DNA from: an uncultured Collinsella sp.
GTDB taxonomy: Bacteria > Actinomycetota > Coriobacteriia > Coriobacteriales > Coriobacteriaceae
Length of the DNA stretch: 22,200 nt
Assembly: GCA_902464965.1 (NCBI GenBank)
Contig: CABQLI010000030.1
Span: forward strand, 1-22,200
Direction: 5' to 3'
Of this stretch, positions 6,563 to 13,223 are shown one piece after another. The notes beneath the pieces are model-generated. The model worked only from the letters and a program-made list of their open reading frames with translations. It searched no databases and was not told where the DNA came from. Within the stretch, counting starts at the first letter, position 1; each line of letters starts with the position of its first letter. Both the position numbers and the translations under genes were made by a program.

Positions 6563-9500
6563 ATGTTGGAGCTCAAAGGTATTTGCAAAAGGTACGTTAC
6601 GCAGTCGTTTACGCAGGTGGCGCTCGACAACGTAAGCCTGTCTTTTCGCGATAACGAGTTCGTGGCCATTCTGGGTCCCTCGGGCTCGGGCAAAACTACG
6701 ATGCTCAACGTTATCGGTGGGCTCGATCATTTCGATTCTGGTGACTTGCTGATCGACGGCATATCGACCAAGGACTTTCACGATCGCGATTGGGATGCCT
6801 ATCGCAATAACCGCATTGGCTTTGTGTTCCAGAGCTATAACCTCATTCCGCATCAGACCATTTTGGAAAACGTGGAGCTGGCGCTTACGCTCACGGGCGT
6901 GGGGCATGCCGAGCGCCGCCAGCGTGCGCGCGAGGCGTTGGAGAAAGTCGGCCTGGGCGAGCACATGAACAAGCGCCCGAGCCAGCTATCGGGCGGACAG
7001 ATGCAGCGCGTGGCCATCGCCCGTGCCCTGATCAACGATCCCGAGATTGTGCTGGCCGACGAGCCGACCGGCGCCTTGGATTCCACAACGTCCGTGCAGG
7101 TCATGGACTTGCTCAAGGATGTGGCGCGCGACCGCCTGGTTATTATGGTCACGCACAATCCCGAGCTGGCGTACCAATATGCCACGCGCATCGTCAATCT
7201 GGCGGACGGCAAGATCACCGACGATTCCGATCCCTTCGATGCTGCCAAGGCCGCGCGCCGCGAAGCCAAGCCTACGCGCAAAACCTCGATGAGCTTTGTG
7301 ACGGCGCTGGGGCTTTCTGCTCGAAACCTCATGACCAAGAAGGGCCGCACGGCCATGACTGCCTTTGCGGGCTCGATTGGCATTATCGGCATTGCGGCGA
7401 TCCTAGCGCTGTCCAACGGCGTAAACGGCTACATCAAAAAGGTCGAGGAGGATACGCTCTCGAGCTACCCGCTCACCATTTCCAAGCAGGATTACGACCT
7501 GTCGTCCATGATGGGCGGGCAGGGGGCCGCGGATGATGGCTCGTCTGAAAGCGTGGACTCGTCCGACGACAGCGTCGGCGGCAAGGCTAAGGGAACCGAT
7601 AGGATTCCTGTGGTCACGGCCGTAAAGGATATGTTTGCGAGCGTTAAGTCCAACGACATGACGAGCTTTAAGGCATGGCTCGATGCCGGTGGCGACGGCA
7701 TCGATAAAGAAGTCAACGCCATTCAGTACGGCTACGGTGTATCGCCGGTTGTCTATCGTGCCGGCAAGGGCGACGAGAAGCCCGTCCGGCTTGTTCCCAA
7801 TGCTATGACCGAGGCCATGAGCGGCGGCGCGAGCTCGGCGGCAACGGTGAGCATGGAATCCATGGGAACCTCGGTCTTTAACGAGATGATTGACGACCAG
7901 AGCCTGCTCGACAGCCAGTACGATGTCGTCGCCGGTCATTGGCCCACGTCTGCCAATGAAGCCGTGATGGTGCTTTCGAGCCGCGGTACGGTGGGCGACT
8001 ATACGCTCTACAGCATCGGTGCGCTGGATATCAATGAGCTTAACAATCTGGTTAACAGCGCTATGACGGCTGACGGTGGGGTCGAAACGCCCGAGACCGG
8101 CACCGACTTTACCTACGACGATGCGCTGTCCACGACGTTTAAGGTGCTGTCGCCGGCCGATGCCTATCGCAAAAACGAAGAGACCGGCATGTGGACCGAC
8201 ATGTCTGACGACGCCGACTTTATGGCTGCCAAGGTTGCCGACGGTATTGACGTGCACATTGTGGGCGTGGTGCGACCTAACGAGACGGCCAATGCGAGTG
8301 CGTTGTCTCCGGGCATTGCCTATACGCACGCGCTGACTCGCCAGCTTATGGAGCGCGCCGCCGATTCGCAGATTGTGCAGGAGCAACTCGACCACCCCGA
8401 GACGGATGTCTTTACGGGCAAAACCTTCGACGAGCTGCAAGGCGAGGCCAAGCAAGGCGTGGATCTGGGCAGCATGTTCAGTGTGGACGAGGCGGCGCTG
8501 AAGAGTGCATTTTCGTTCGATACATCTGCGCTCTCGGGTGCAGCCGGCGGTATGGACCTTTCTGGCATCGATCTGTCTGGGCTGGACATTGACCTTTCGG
8601 GCGTTGGCAAGGACATCGACTTCAACGACATCATGGCAAAAGCGCCAACCCCAGATTTCTCGGGTATCTTTGACGGTCTGGAACTCACGCCCGAGCAAAT
8701 GCAGCAGGTGGGAACACTAGCCAACCAGCTGTTTGAGGGCTTTTTGCAGTCTGATCAGTTTAAGGCGCTGTCGCCCGAAGATCTTAAGGACGCGTCAAAG
8801 CTCTCTGCCGCATTCTCGACGTATCTTGAGAGTGATACGGCAGCCCAGCAAATCCTGGCCCAGCTCAAAGCACTCGGCGGCGATGCCCTGGCCGAGCGTC
8901 TGCAGCAGGCGATGAGCGACTATGTGCAAAAGCAGCTGGCTCCGTATCTGCAGCAGGCTATGGATCAGGTGATGAAGGCAATCAGCGAGCAGATAGCGTC
9001 GACGGTATCATCCCAGCTCAAGGCGGGCGCGGCAGGGCTTATGGACCAGATGGCGACGCAGATGTCTTCGAGTTTTGCCAACCTAGCGAGCGCTATGCGT
9101 GTGGATGCGAGCGCCTTTGCCCGCGCCATCCATTTCAACATGGACGCCGAGGACCTGAGTTCGCTCATGATGAGCTATGCCAAGGCGTCGAAGCTCACCT
9201 ATGATAACAATCTGGCCACACTGGGCTATGCGGATGAGGCAGACCCCATCTCGGTCAAGATTTTCCCGCGCGACTTTGAGGCCAAGGAGCGCGTGCTCGA
9301 TCACATCGATGCGTACAACAAGCAGGTCAAAGCCGCCGGTCACGATGATCGGGCAATTTCATACACAGACTACATGGGCATCATCATGGGTTCGGTGACC
9401 GACATCGTGAACACCATCAGCTTGGTGCTCATCGCATTCGTGAGTATCAGCCTGGTCGTGAGCTCCATCATGATCGGCATCATCACATACATCAGCGTGC

Positions 9501-9817
9501 TGGAGCGCAAAAAGGAGATTGGCATCCTGCGCGCGATCGGCGCGTCGAAGCGCAACGTGGCCAACGTATTCAATGCCGAGACCTTTATCGAAGGCCTCAT
9601 CGCCGGCGTCTTTGCCATTATCGTCGTGGTGCTCGTGAGTTTTCCGGTTAATACCTGGGCGCTTGCTGCCAAACAGGTACCCAATCTGATGAGCTTGCCC
9701 GTGCGGGATGCGCTGGTGCTCATCGCGATTTCGGTGCTGTTGACGGTCGTTGCCGGCCTGCTGCCTGCCCGCAGCGCATCCAAGAAGGACCCCGTCGAAG
9801 CCCTGCGCTCCGAATAA
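6563..9817 (+). CDS. MacB/FtsX-type ABC transporter, ATPase and permease fused
   Basis: ATG 6563 is chosen over TTG 6554 because AGAGG lies nine bases before it. The product has 1084 residues. The ATPase domain (about 1-225) has Walker A GPSGSGKTT (38-46), Q-loop Gln90, signature LSGGQ (142-146), Walker B VLADEP (163-168) and His198. One transmembrane helix follows (about 267-290), then an outside domain of some 630 residues. That domain includes a Ser/Asp-rich stretch and a short Asp/Leu/Ser repeat (GIDLSGLDIDLSGVG), and a long helical section rich in Ala and Gln. Three C-terminal helices form the FtsX domain, ending with LPARSASKKDPVEALRSE. Such type VII transporters move substrates outside the membrane or transmit force rather than pump across it. 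The substrate is unknown. It appears to stand alone, without a partner membrane-fusion protein. Confidence 0.9.
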   Translation: MLELKGICKRYVTQSFTQVALDNVSLSFRDNEFVAILGPSGSGKTTMLNVIGGLDHFDSGDLLIDGISTKDFHDRDWDAYRNNRIGFVFQSYNLIPHQTILENVELALTLTGVGHAERRQRAREALEKVGLGEHMNKRPSQLSGGQMQRVAIARALINDPEIVLADEPTGALDSTTSVQVMDLLKDVARDRLVIMVTHNPELAYQYATRIVNLADGKITDDSDPFDAAKAARREAKPTRKTSMSFVTALGLSARNLMTKKGRTAMTAFAGSIGIIGIAAILALSNGVNGYIKKVEEDTLSSYPLTISKQDYDLSSMMGGQGAADDGSSESVDSSDDSVGGKAKGTDRIPVVTAVKDMFASVKSNDMTSFKAWLDAGGDGIDKEVNAIQYGYGVSPVVYRAGKGDEKPVRLVPNAMTEAMSGGASSAATVSMESMGTSVFNEMIDDQSLLDSQYDVVAGHWPTSANEAVMVLSSRGTVGDYTLYSIGALDINELNNLVNSAMTADGGVETPETGTDFTYDDALSTTFKVLSPADAYRKNEETGMWTDMSDDADFMAAKVADGIDVHIVGVVRPNETANASALSPGIAYTHALTRQLMERAADSQIVQEQLDHPETDVFTGKTFDELQGEAKQGVDLGSMFSVDEAALKSAFSFDTSALSGAAGGMDLSGIDLSGLDIDLSGVGKDIDFNDIMAKAPTPDFSGIFDGLELTPEQMQQVGTLANQLFEGFLQSDQFKALSPEDLKDASKLSAAFSTYLESDTAAQQILAQLKALGGDALAERLQQAMSDYVQKQLAPYLQQAMDQVMKAISEQIASTVSSQLKAGAAGLMDQMATQMSSSFANLASAMRVDASAFARAIHFNMDAEDLSSLMMSYAKASKLTYDNNLATLGYADEADPISVKIFPRDFEAKERVLDHIDAYNKQVKAAGHDDRAISYTDYMGIIMGSVTDIVNTISLVLIAFVSISLVVSSIMIGIITYISVLERKKEIGILRAIGASKRNVANVFNAETFIEGLIAGVFAIIVVVLVSFPVNTWALAAKQVPNLMSLPVRDALVLIAISVLLTVVAGLLPARSASKKDPVEALRSE

Positions 9818-9820
9818 TGT

Positions 9821-9843
9821 GACAAAAGGGCGGTTCCTTTGTC
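9821..9843 (+). terminator. Possible weak hairpin after the ABC transporter gene
   Basis: GACAAAAGG and CCTTTGTC can pair with one bulged A around CGGTT. There is no T-run, and the next gene starts 28 bases later, so read-through into the dihydrouridine synthase gene is likely. Confidence 0.25.
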
Positions 9844-9870
9844 GCGTTCGTTGATATGAGAGAAGAGTAG

Positions 9871-10824
9871 ATGATTCTTTCGCTGGCCCCCATGGAGGGG
9901 ATTACCGGGCATGTGTTCCGTCGCGTGCATGCGGAGTGCTTTGGCGCGCTCGATTGTTATTACACGCCGTTTTTGCCGCCGCCGCGGGCGGGAAACCGCT
10001 TTGGCGGCAAGGCGTTTAAGGAGATCGATCCTGCCAATAACCAGGGGCTCAACGTGGTGCCTCAGCTGATGTCCAAGAACGCGGACGAGTTTGTGTGGGC
10101 GGCACAGGTGCTCGCCGACATGGGCTATCGCGAGGTCAATCTCAACTTGGGTTGCCCCTCGGGGACGGTTGTCGCCAAGGGCAAGGGCTCGGGTTTCTTG
10201 CGTAATCTCGACGAACTTGAGGTGTTCTTGAGTGACGTGTGTGAGCGCTCTCCGCTGCCGGTATCGGTCAAGACCAGGTTGGGGTTGGAGAGCGACGACG
10301 AATACGAGCGCGTACTCGATCTATATTGCCGCATGCCGCTGGCAGAGCTGATCGTGCATCCGCGCGTGCAGAAGGACCGTTATGCGGGCTCGCCGCGCAA
10401 AGAGTTTTATGGCGAGACGCTGGAACGTGCGCCGTTTCCGGTGGCATACAACGGCGATATTTTTGATCTCGAGGACATGGATGCGCTGGTGGAGGCCTAT
10501 CCCGGCACGCGCCATGTGATGCTGGGGCGCGGCCTGCTCGCGAACCCCGCTCTGGCCCGTATGGTCAACGGCGGCCCTGCTGCCACGACAGCCGAGCTGC
10601 AGCGTTTCCATGACACGCTGTTTGCTGCCTATGCAGAAGAGATTGGCGGCAATGCAGTCTTTCGCATGAAGGAGTGGTGGTTCTACGCCAAGTGCGCTTT
10701 CGCCGACCCCACTACCGTTCACAAGCTCGTACGTAAGACTAAAAAGGTCGACGAATACCGTGCCGCCGTCGAGCGCGTCTTTCGCGAGCAGCCACTCGCA
10801 CCCATAGCCCGCTTCCACGGCTAG
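9871..10824 (+). CDS. dus: tRNA-dihydrouridine synthase
   Basis: A 317-residue FMN enzyme that reduces specific uridines in tRNA to dihydrouridine. The TIM-barrel start LAPMEGITGHVFRR is typical. Catalytic Cys95 lies in NLNLGCPSGTVVAKGKGSGF, Lys134 in VSVKTRLGL and His163 in LIVHPR; the phosphate-binding end VMLGRGLLANPAL is present. A helical tRNA-binding domain follows. Length and motifs fit the family, and nothing appears to be missing. Which of the DusA/B/C specificities applies cannot be told here. The ribosome binding site before ATG 9871 (GAGAGAAGAG) is modest. The stop codon is followed after one base by a 20-bp perfect inverted repeat that may end or protect the transcript. Confidence 0.92.
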   Translation: MILSLAPMEGITGHVFRRVHAECFGALDCYYTPFLPPPRAGNRFGGKAFKEIDPANNQGLNVVPQLMSKNADEFVWAAQVLADMGYREVNLNLGCPSGTVVAKGKGSGFLRNLDELEVFLSDVCERSPLPVSVKTRLGLESDDEYERVLDLYCRMPLAELIVHPRVQKDRYAGSPRKEFYGETLERAPFPVAYNGDIFDLEDMDALVEAYPGTRHVMLGRGLLANPALARMVNGGPAATTAELQRFHDTLFAAYAEEIGGNAVFRMKEWWFYAKCAFADPTTVHKLVRKTKKVDEYRAAVERVFREQPLAPIARFHG

Positions 10825-10825
10825 C

Positions 10826-10881
10826 TAGTCATCGGGGACGTTCTTTAGCGACTAGTCATTTAAGAACGTCCCCGATGACTA
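10826..10881 (+). repeat. 20-bp perfect inverted repeat (possible terminator) after dus
   Basis: Arm 10826-10845 and arm 10862-10881 are exact reverse complements over 20 bases, separated by a 16-base loop. Each arm contains the core GGGGACGTTCTT or its complement. The hairpin starts one base after the dus stop codon and lacks a T-run. A degenerate second copy lies at 11541-11584, and a piece of the right arm recurs at 11941-11956. Confidence 0.9.
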
Positions 10882-10956
10882 CCCGCAAAAACTGTACGTC
10901 AGCATCCAAAGATGTCGAAAAATGTCGACTTTGGATGCTGGCGTACATGTTTGGGT
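10881..10956. repeat. Structured hairpin repeat, copy A (76 nt)
   Basis: A 19-bp stem (10893-10911 with 10929-10947) closes a 17-base loop that contains ATGTCGA twice. The stem has 18 Watson-Crick pairs and one T-G wobble at position 7. Outside it, ACCC (10881-10884) can pair with GGGT (10953-10956), and AAA with TTT, across a small internal loop. A second copy is at 11957-12030. Confidence 0.85.
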
Positions 10957-10967
10957 TCGGAGGGTGA

Positions 10968-11234
10968 CTAGGCAATCATCGCATCGAGCGTGATGAGCTC
11001 CCTGAGTCGCTCCGTGCGTGTTTGCCCATGGCGCTTTGCTTTTGCGTCAAACGCATCAAGAACAGACTCACCCACACGTGCCGATAAAACAACGCTTGGC
11101 TCATCGGAGATCGACGGCCTTCCCAGCTTGATGGTGCGACCCTTCGGCCACTCATCTTTTTCGTATGCCTCCGCGGCTTTCTCCAACTCTCCGGGAGCAA
11201 ACCCCATCATCTTTTCGAGCTGCTTAGCGTCCAT
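10968..11234 (-). CDS. Orphan ribbon-helix-helix antitoxin-like protein
   Basis: ATG 11234 has the strong ribosome binding site AGGAGG four bases upstream and gives 88 residues; earlier in-frame starts would read through the promoter. Residues 1-45 are a helical, charged region ending in GRPSISDEP. Residues 46-83 fit a CopG-type ribbon-helix-helix fold: strand SVVLSARV, helix ESVLDAFDAKAKRHG, turn QTRT, helix ERLRELI. Unusually, the DNA-binding half is C-terminal. Such proteins are usually antitoxins that repress their own operon and neutralise a small RNase toxin. No toxin-like frame lies on either side: downstream is the hairpin and dus, upstream 830 bases of repeats. It may be solitary or the remainder of a broken pair. 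Confidence 0.7.
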   Translation of the reverse strand: MDAKQLEKMMGFAPGELEKAAEAYEKDEWPKGRTIKLGRPSISDEPSVVLSARVGESVLDAFDAKAKRHGQTRTERLRELITLDAMIA

Positions 11235-11286
11235 AGCGCCTCCTATCGATCGGCATAATGTCGAGCAGAGGTCAACGGATACTCTT

Positions 11287-11318
11287 TTTGTATACAGTTT
11301 TGTAGACAAAAATACAAA
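11287..11318 (-). promoter_or_regulatory. Promoter with operator-like inverted repeat for the antitoxin-like gene
   Basis: On the minus strand TTGTAT and TATACA are 17 bases apart and form a plausible promoter. The same bases contain a perfect inverted repeat, TTTGTAT (11287-11293) and ATACAAA (11312-11318), and the near-repeat GTATACA/GTAGACA. Inverted and direct repeats over the promoter are typical of ribbon-helix-helix autoregulation. Confidence 0.45.
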
Positions 11319-11417
11319 CAGTTTATCAGGCTAATTAGCTTGTTTTGACCCGCGTGTTCGATAGGAAATGAGCATTGACGGTTTCGATACTCCTTTGCTT
11401 TTCAGCCTGGAATTTGG

Positions 11418-11543
11418 ATGCTCATTGAACTTCCGGAGGGGAGCGCTTTATTAAGCTATCGAGATTCTGAGCAGGAGCTCTCACTGGTCTTCGATAATGG
11501 GACCAGCTTAATTCGCGACACAGTGTGTCGCGAATGGGAGTAG
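11418..11543 (+). CDS. Possible 41-residue small protein, unrecognised
   Basis: ATG 11418 opens a 41-codon frame ending at TAG 11541. The product has ordinary protein composition (MLIELPEGSALLSYRD..., ending CREWE) with mixed charged and hydrophobic residues. No convincing ribosome binding site precedes it (GGAATTTGG only). The second half of the frame runs through a 25-bp palindrome. It may be a real small gene, a gene remnant or chance. I recognise no family. Confidence 0.22.
   Translation: MLIELPEGSALLSYRDSEQELSLVFDNGTSLIRDTVCREWE
11450..11535. repeat. Nested inverted repeats including a 25-bp palindrome
   Basis: ATTAAGCT (11450-11457) pairs with AGCTTAAT (11505-11512), and TATCGA (11457-11462) with TCGATA (11491-11496). 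Just beyond, ATTCGCGACACA and TGTGTCGCGAAT (11511-11535) form a perfect palindrome around one central G. Such a site suits binding by a dimeric protein or cruciform extrusion. Its role is unknown. Confidence 0.7.
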
Positions 11544-11584
11544 TCGTTAGGTGTCCTTCAATGGCTAGTCATATAAGAACGTCC
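11541..11584 (+). repeat. Degenerate copy of the dus-side hairpin repeat
   Basis: Bases 11565-11584 match 10852-10871 in 19 of 20 positions (CTAGTCATWTAAGAACGTCC). The preceding part starts with TAGTC, as the left arm of the 10826 hairpin does, but has drifted and no longer pairs perfectly. Confidence 0.65.
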
Positions 11585-11657
11585 AAGTGTCGGATTTTGT
11601 CATTTAGTGTCGTCCTCAGCGGCTATTCTGGAGGGTCGTGGTCAAAAAAGGGCAAAT

Positions 11658-11699
11658 ATGAGTACTGTTGCCATTATAGTTGCATTTATTTTGCTATAA
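11658..11699 (+). CDS. Possible 13-residue hydrophobic peptide inside the inverted-repeat element
   Basis: ATG 11658, in the left terminal repeat, starts MSTVAIIVAFILL and ends at TAA 11697-11699. A terminator-like hairpin begins three bases later. The G-rich stretch AAGGG, about six bases upstream, could serve as a ribosome binding site. A very short, wholly hydrophobic peptide directly before a terminator is reminiscent of leader or type I toxin peptides, but at this length chance is a real possibility. Confidence 0.2.
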   Translation: MSTVAIIVAFILL

Positions 11700-11701
11700 A
11701 T

Positions 11702-11746
11702 AGTAGCTCCTGATGAGACTTGTTCCCATTAGGAGCTACTTTTATT
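11702..11746. terminator. Bidirectional terminator-like hairpin in the inverted-repeat element
   Basis: AGTAGCTCCT (11702-11711) and AGGAGCTACT (11731-11740) form a perfect 10-bp stem with a 19-base loop, followed by TTTATT. On the minus strand the stem is followed by ATTTATAG. It lies between the two convergent tiny frames. Confidence 0.6.
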
Positions 11747-11772
11747 GAACATATGAGGAGAAATAGCGTCGT

Positions 11773-11847
11773 CTACGGACGTATGGAACGTTGAATAGTT
11801 CCTGAAGTGATCAAAATCGCTGCTACTAAACAGGTAGCAGTACTCAT
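11773..11847 (-). CDS. Possible 24-residue peptide inside the inverted-repeat element
   Basis: ATG 11847, in the right terminal repeat, starts MSTATCLVAAILITSG and stops at TAG 11773-11775. It shares its start, upstream sequence and first three residues with the 13-residue frame on the other strand, because both begin inside the terminal repeats. The first half is hydrophobic; the tail is basic. The hydrophobic core and charged tail fit a small membrane peptide, but there is no proof of translation. Confidence 0.2.
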   Translation of the reverse strand: MSTATCLVAAILITSGTIQRSIRP

Positions 11848-11956
11848 ATTTGCCCTTTTTTGACCACAGCCCTCTCGGAAACCTTTCCAGAGGCGTCAAA
11901 CAGCCATAATCCAAAGGTCGCCTCAAACAATTAGCCGGCTAAGAGCGTCCATGACT

Positions 11957-12030
11957 ACCCAAAAGCTGTACGCCAGCATCCAAAGATGTCGAAAAATGTC
12001 GACTTTGGATGCTGGTGTACATGTTTGGGT
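11957..12030. repeat. Structured hairpin repeat, copy B (74 nt)
   Basis: The second copy of the 10881-10956 repeat has a 19-bp stem (11967-11985 with 12003-12021) and the same 17-base loop. Here the single wobble (G-T) is at stem position 6 instead of 7. The outer arms ACCCAAA (11957-11963) and TTTGGGT (12024-12030) pair perfectly. Upstream bases 11941-11956 also match the end of the dus-side hairpin (GCGTCC and TGACTACCC). Confidence 0.85.
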
Positions 12031-12068
12031 CGTATGGGCTGGGGCCCTGGACGGACAGAGCGTGCGTA

Positions 12069-12314
12069 CTAGAGCAGATTCTCCTGCAGCCATGCGATGA
12101 TGTCGCTCGATTCGTAGAGTGGTTTGCCGTCGATGAACAGGCAGGGAACCTGGCGTTTTCCGCCGACGGCGATGAGTGTCTGCTCGGCTTCGGTATCGGT
12201 CGAGATATTGCGCTCGGGGATGGTCACACCGTTATCGGCAAGGAATCGTTTGACTTTTATGCAATACGGGCAGCCGGTCATAACGTACAGCGTGAGCTCA
12301 TGATTAGTAGCCAT
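12069..12314 (-). CDS. Glutaredoxin-family thiol-disulfide oxidoreductase
   Basis: ATG 12314 follows GGAG by five bases and gives 81 residues, the usual size for a single-domain glutaredoxin. After a short leader (MATNHELTLYVMTG) the active site CPYC (Cys15, Cys18) is followed by KVKRFLADNGVTIPERNIS. The cis-Pro motif QVPCLFIDG and the end SSDIIAWLQENLL complete the fold. It is a soluble cytoplasmic protein that reduces disulfides or mixed thiol adducts. Since actinobacteria often lack glutathione, the reductant may be a thioredoxin-type or other low-molecular thiol system; this is inference. It lies 51 bases downstream of the XRE/TipAS regulator on the same strand and could share its transcript. 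Confidence 0.88.
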   Translation of the reverse strand: MATNHELTLYVMTGCPYCIKVKRFLADNGVTIPERNISTDTEAEQTLIAVGGKRQVPCLFIDGKPLYESSDIIAWLQENLL

Positions 12315-12365
12315 GGGTCTCCAATCGGTTGAGGTTTCGATTGAAATACCCAAAGCAGCCGCGGT

Positions 12366-13193
12366 CTATGCGCGCGTCAACGACGACTCGATGGCCTGGA
12401 CCAGAAACGCCGTGGCTCCGGTGCCGCAGGGCTTGTCGTAGTAGTCAACAAAGCGCTGGTCGGCAAGATAGCCGTGGGCGAGGCCCAGATACGCTTCGTT
12501 CTGGGGCTCGTGTCCCCAATTAAGGCCAATCCATCGACGATGCATCGCGACAAGCTTACGAGCCTCGTTGCTCTCTGGATCGCCAATGCCTATGGCAATC
12601 GAGAGCTGGCCCAGAATAGCGCGTTCAAGTTCCTTCATGTCGTTCCATGTCTCGGGGTCCATGTCCAGCAGCGCTTCGTTTGCTGCATCGATAGCCTCAT
12701 CGCCATAGCGCGCCCGCGCCTCGGCACCGTAGCGCTCCTCGTTTTCTTGCACGGCGCGCCAGCGTTCCAGTTGCGGCAGGACGGCGCCCATGAGCGAGAC
12801 GGCTTCGTCGAGCGACATGCCGGTGTTTTGCGCCAGGCGCGGGGCACAGTCCTCGATCATCGCCTCCATGGTGGTGGCGTAGGTGTACTTGCCGTGGTCG
12901 TAGCACCACTTGCAGTAATGGTCGGTCGTGGCGCCTGTGGCATCGGTGCCGCAGTCGTCGGGCGTGAGTATCATGCCGCAGCTCTGGCAATAATGCTCGG
13001 GCATTTCGAGCAGGTGGGACAGTGGCTCGCCGGTTACGGCGGCAATGAGCTTCATCATGTCGATGCCCGGGGTGACCTCGTCGCGCTCCCAACGGCTGAC
13101 GGCTTGGCGCGTGACAAAGAGTTTGGCGGCGAGCTGCTCTTGGGTAAGGTGATGGGCGCGACGGATGGCAATGAGCTTTTCTGCAAAGGCCAT
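12366..13193 (-). CDS. XRE regulator with zinc ribbon and TipAS-like ligand-binding domain
   Basis: A 275-residue three-domain protein with AAAGGAG before ATG 13193. Residues 1-60 are an XRE helix-turn-helix (LTQEQLAAKLFVTRQAVSRWERDE). Residues 69-104 are a zinc ribbon of the Zn_ribbon_2 kind, with CQSCGM at 69-74 and YCKWCYDHGKY at 93-103 (Cys69, 72, 94, 97). Residues about 150-270 match the TipAS fold known from MerR-type thiostrepton sensors: ERYGAEARARYGD, then WNDMKELERAILGQL, HRRWIGLNW, YLGLAHGYLADQRFVDYYD and TAFLVQAI. TipAS domains bind antibiotics or other cyclic compounds. Here the usual MerR DNA-binding part is replaced by XRE plus zinc ribbon. It is divergent from trmO, with a palindrome in between, and may regulate itself and the downstream glutaredoxin gene. 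Confidence 0.85.
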   Translation of the reverse strand: MAFAEKLIAIRRAHHLTQEQLAAKLFVTRQAVSRWERDEVTPGIDMMKLIAAVTGEPLSHLLEMPEHYCQSCGMILTPDDCGTDATGATTDHYCKWCYDHGKYTYATTMEAMIEDCAPRLAQNTGMSLDEAVSLMGAVLPQLERWRAVQENEERYGAEARARYGDEAIDAANEALLDMDPETWNDMKELERAILGQLSIAIGIGDPESNEARKLVAMHRRWIGLNWGHEPQNEAYLGLAHGYLADQRFVDYYDKPCGTGATAFLVQAIESSLTRA

Positions 13194-13223
13194 AGCGGCT
13201 CCTTTCTGCTGGTTGATGGCTTA

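Larger units (their letters stand above)
11638..11867. mobile_element. 230-bp MITE-like element with perfect 30-bp terminal inverted repeats
   Basis: Bases 11638-11667 (beginning GTGGTCAAAAAAGGGCAAAT) are the exact reverse complement of 11838-11867. The interior is AT-rich compared with the chromosome and holds a terminator-like hairpin (11702-11746) and a small stem (11820-11840). There is no transposase gene and no clear target-site duplication (flanks AGGGTC and AGCCCT are themselves imperfectly inverted). Each terminal repeat contains an outward-to-inward ATG, so two tiny convergent frames begin inside the repeats. It may be a non-autonomous transposable element or a paired small-RNA or small-peptide locus. 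Confidence 0.7.

Noticed and set aside
7403..8698. Long minus-strand open frame (431 codons) opposite the ABC transporter gene
   Set aside because: It is an antisense shadow: the ABC gene has all motifs, and the minus frame is Arg/His/Val-rich with no recognisable domain or ribosome binding site.
11638..11867. Complete insertion sequence
   Set aside because: Too short for a transposase; no target duplication visible. Kept as a MITE-like element only.
11525..11926. Frames on both strands sharing the residues WSKKGKYEYC, as if a conserved protein motif
   Set aside because: The shared residues are simply the terminal inverted repeat translated in one frame from both strands. The rest of the frames is unrelated and has no start signals.
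10826..12030. CRISPR array
   Set aside because: Only two full hairpin repeats, about 1.1 kb apart, with no regular spacers and no cas genes.
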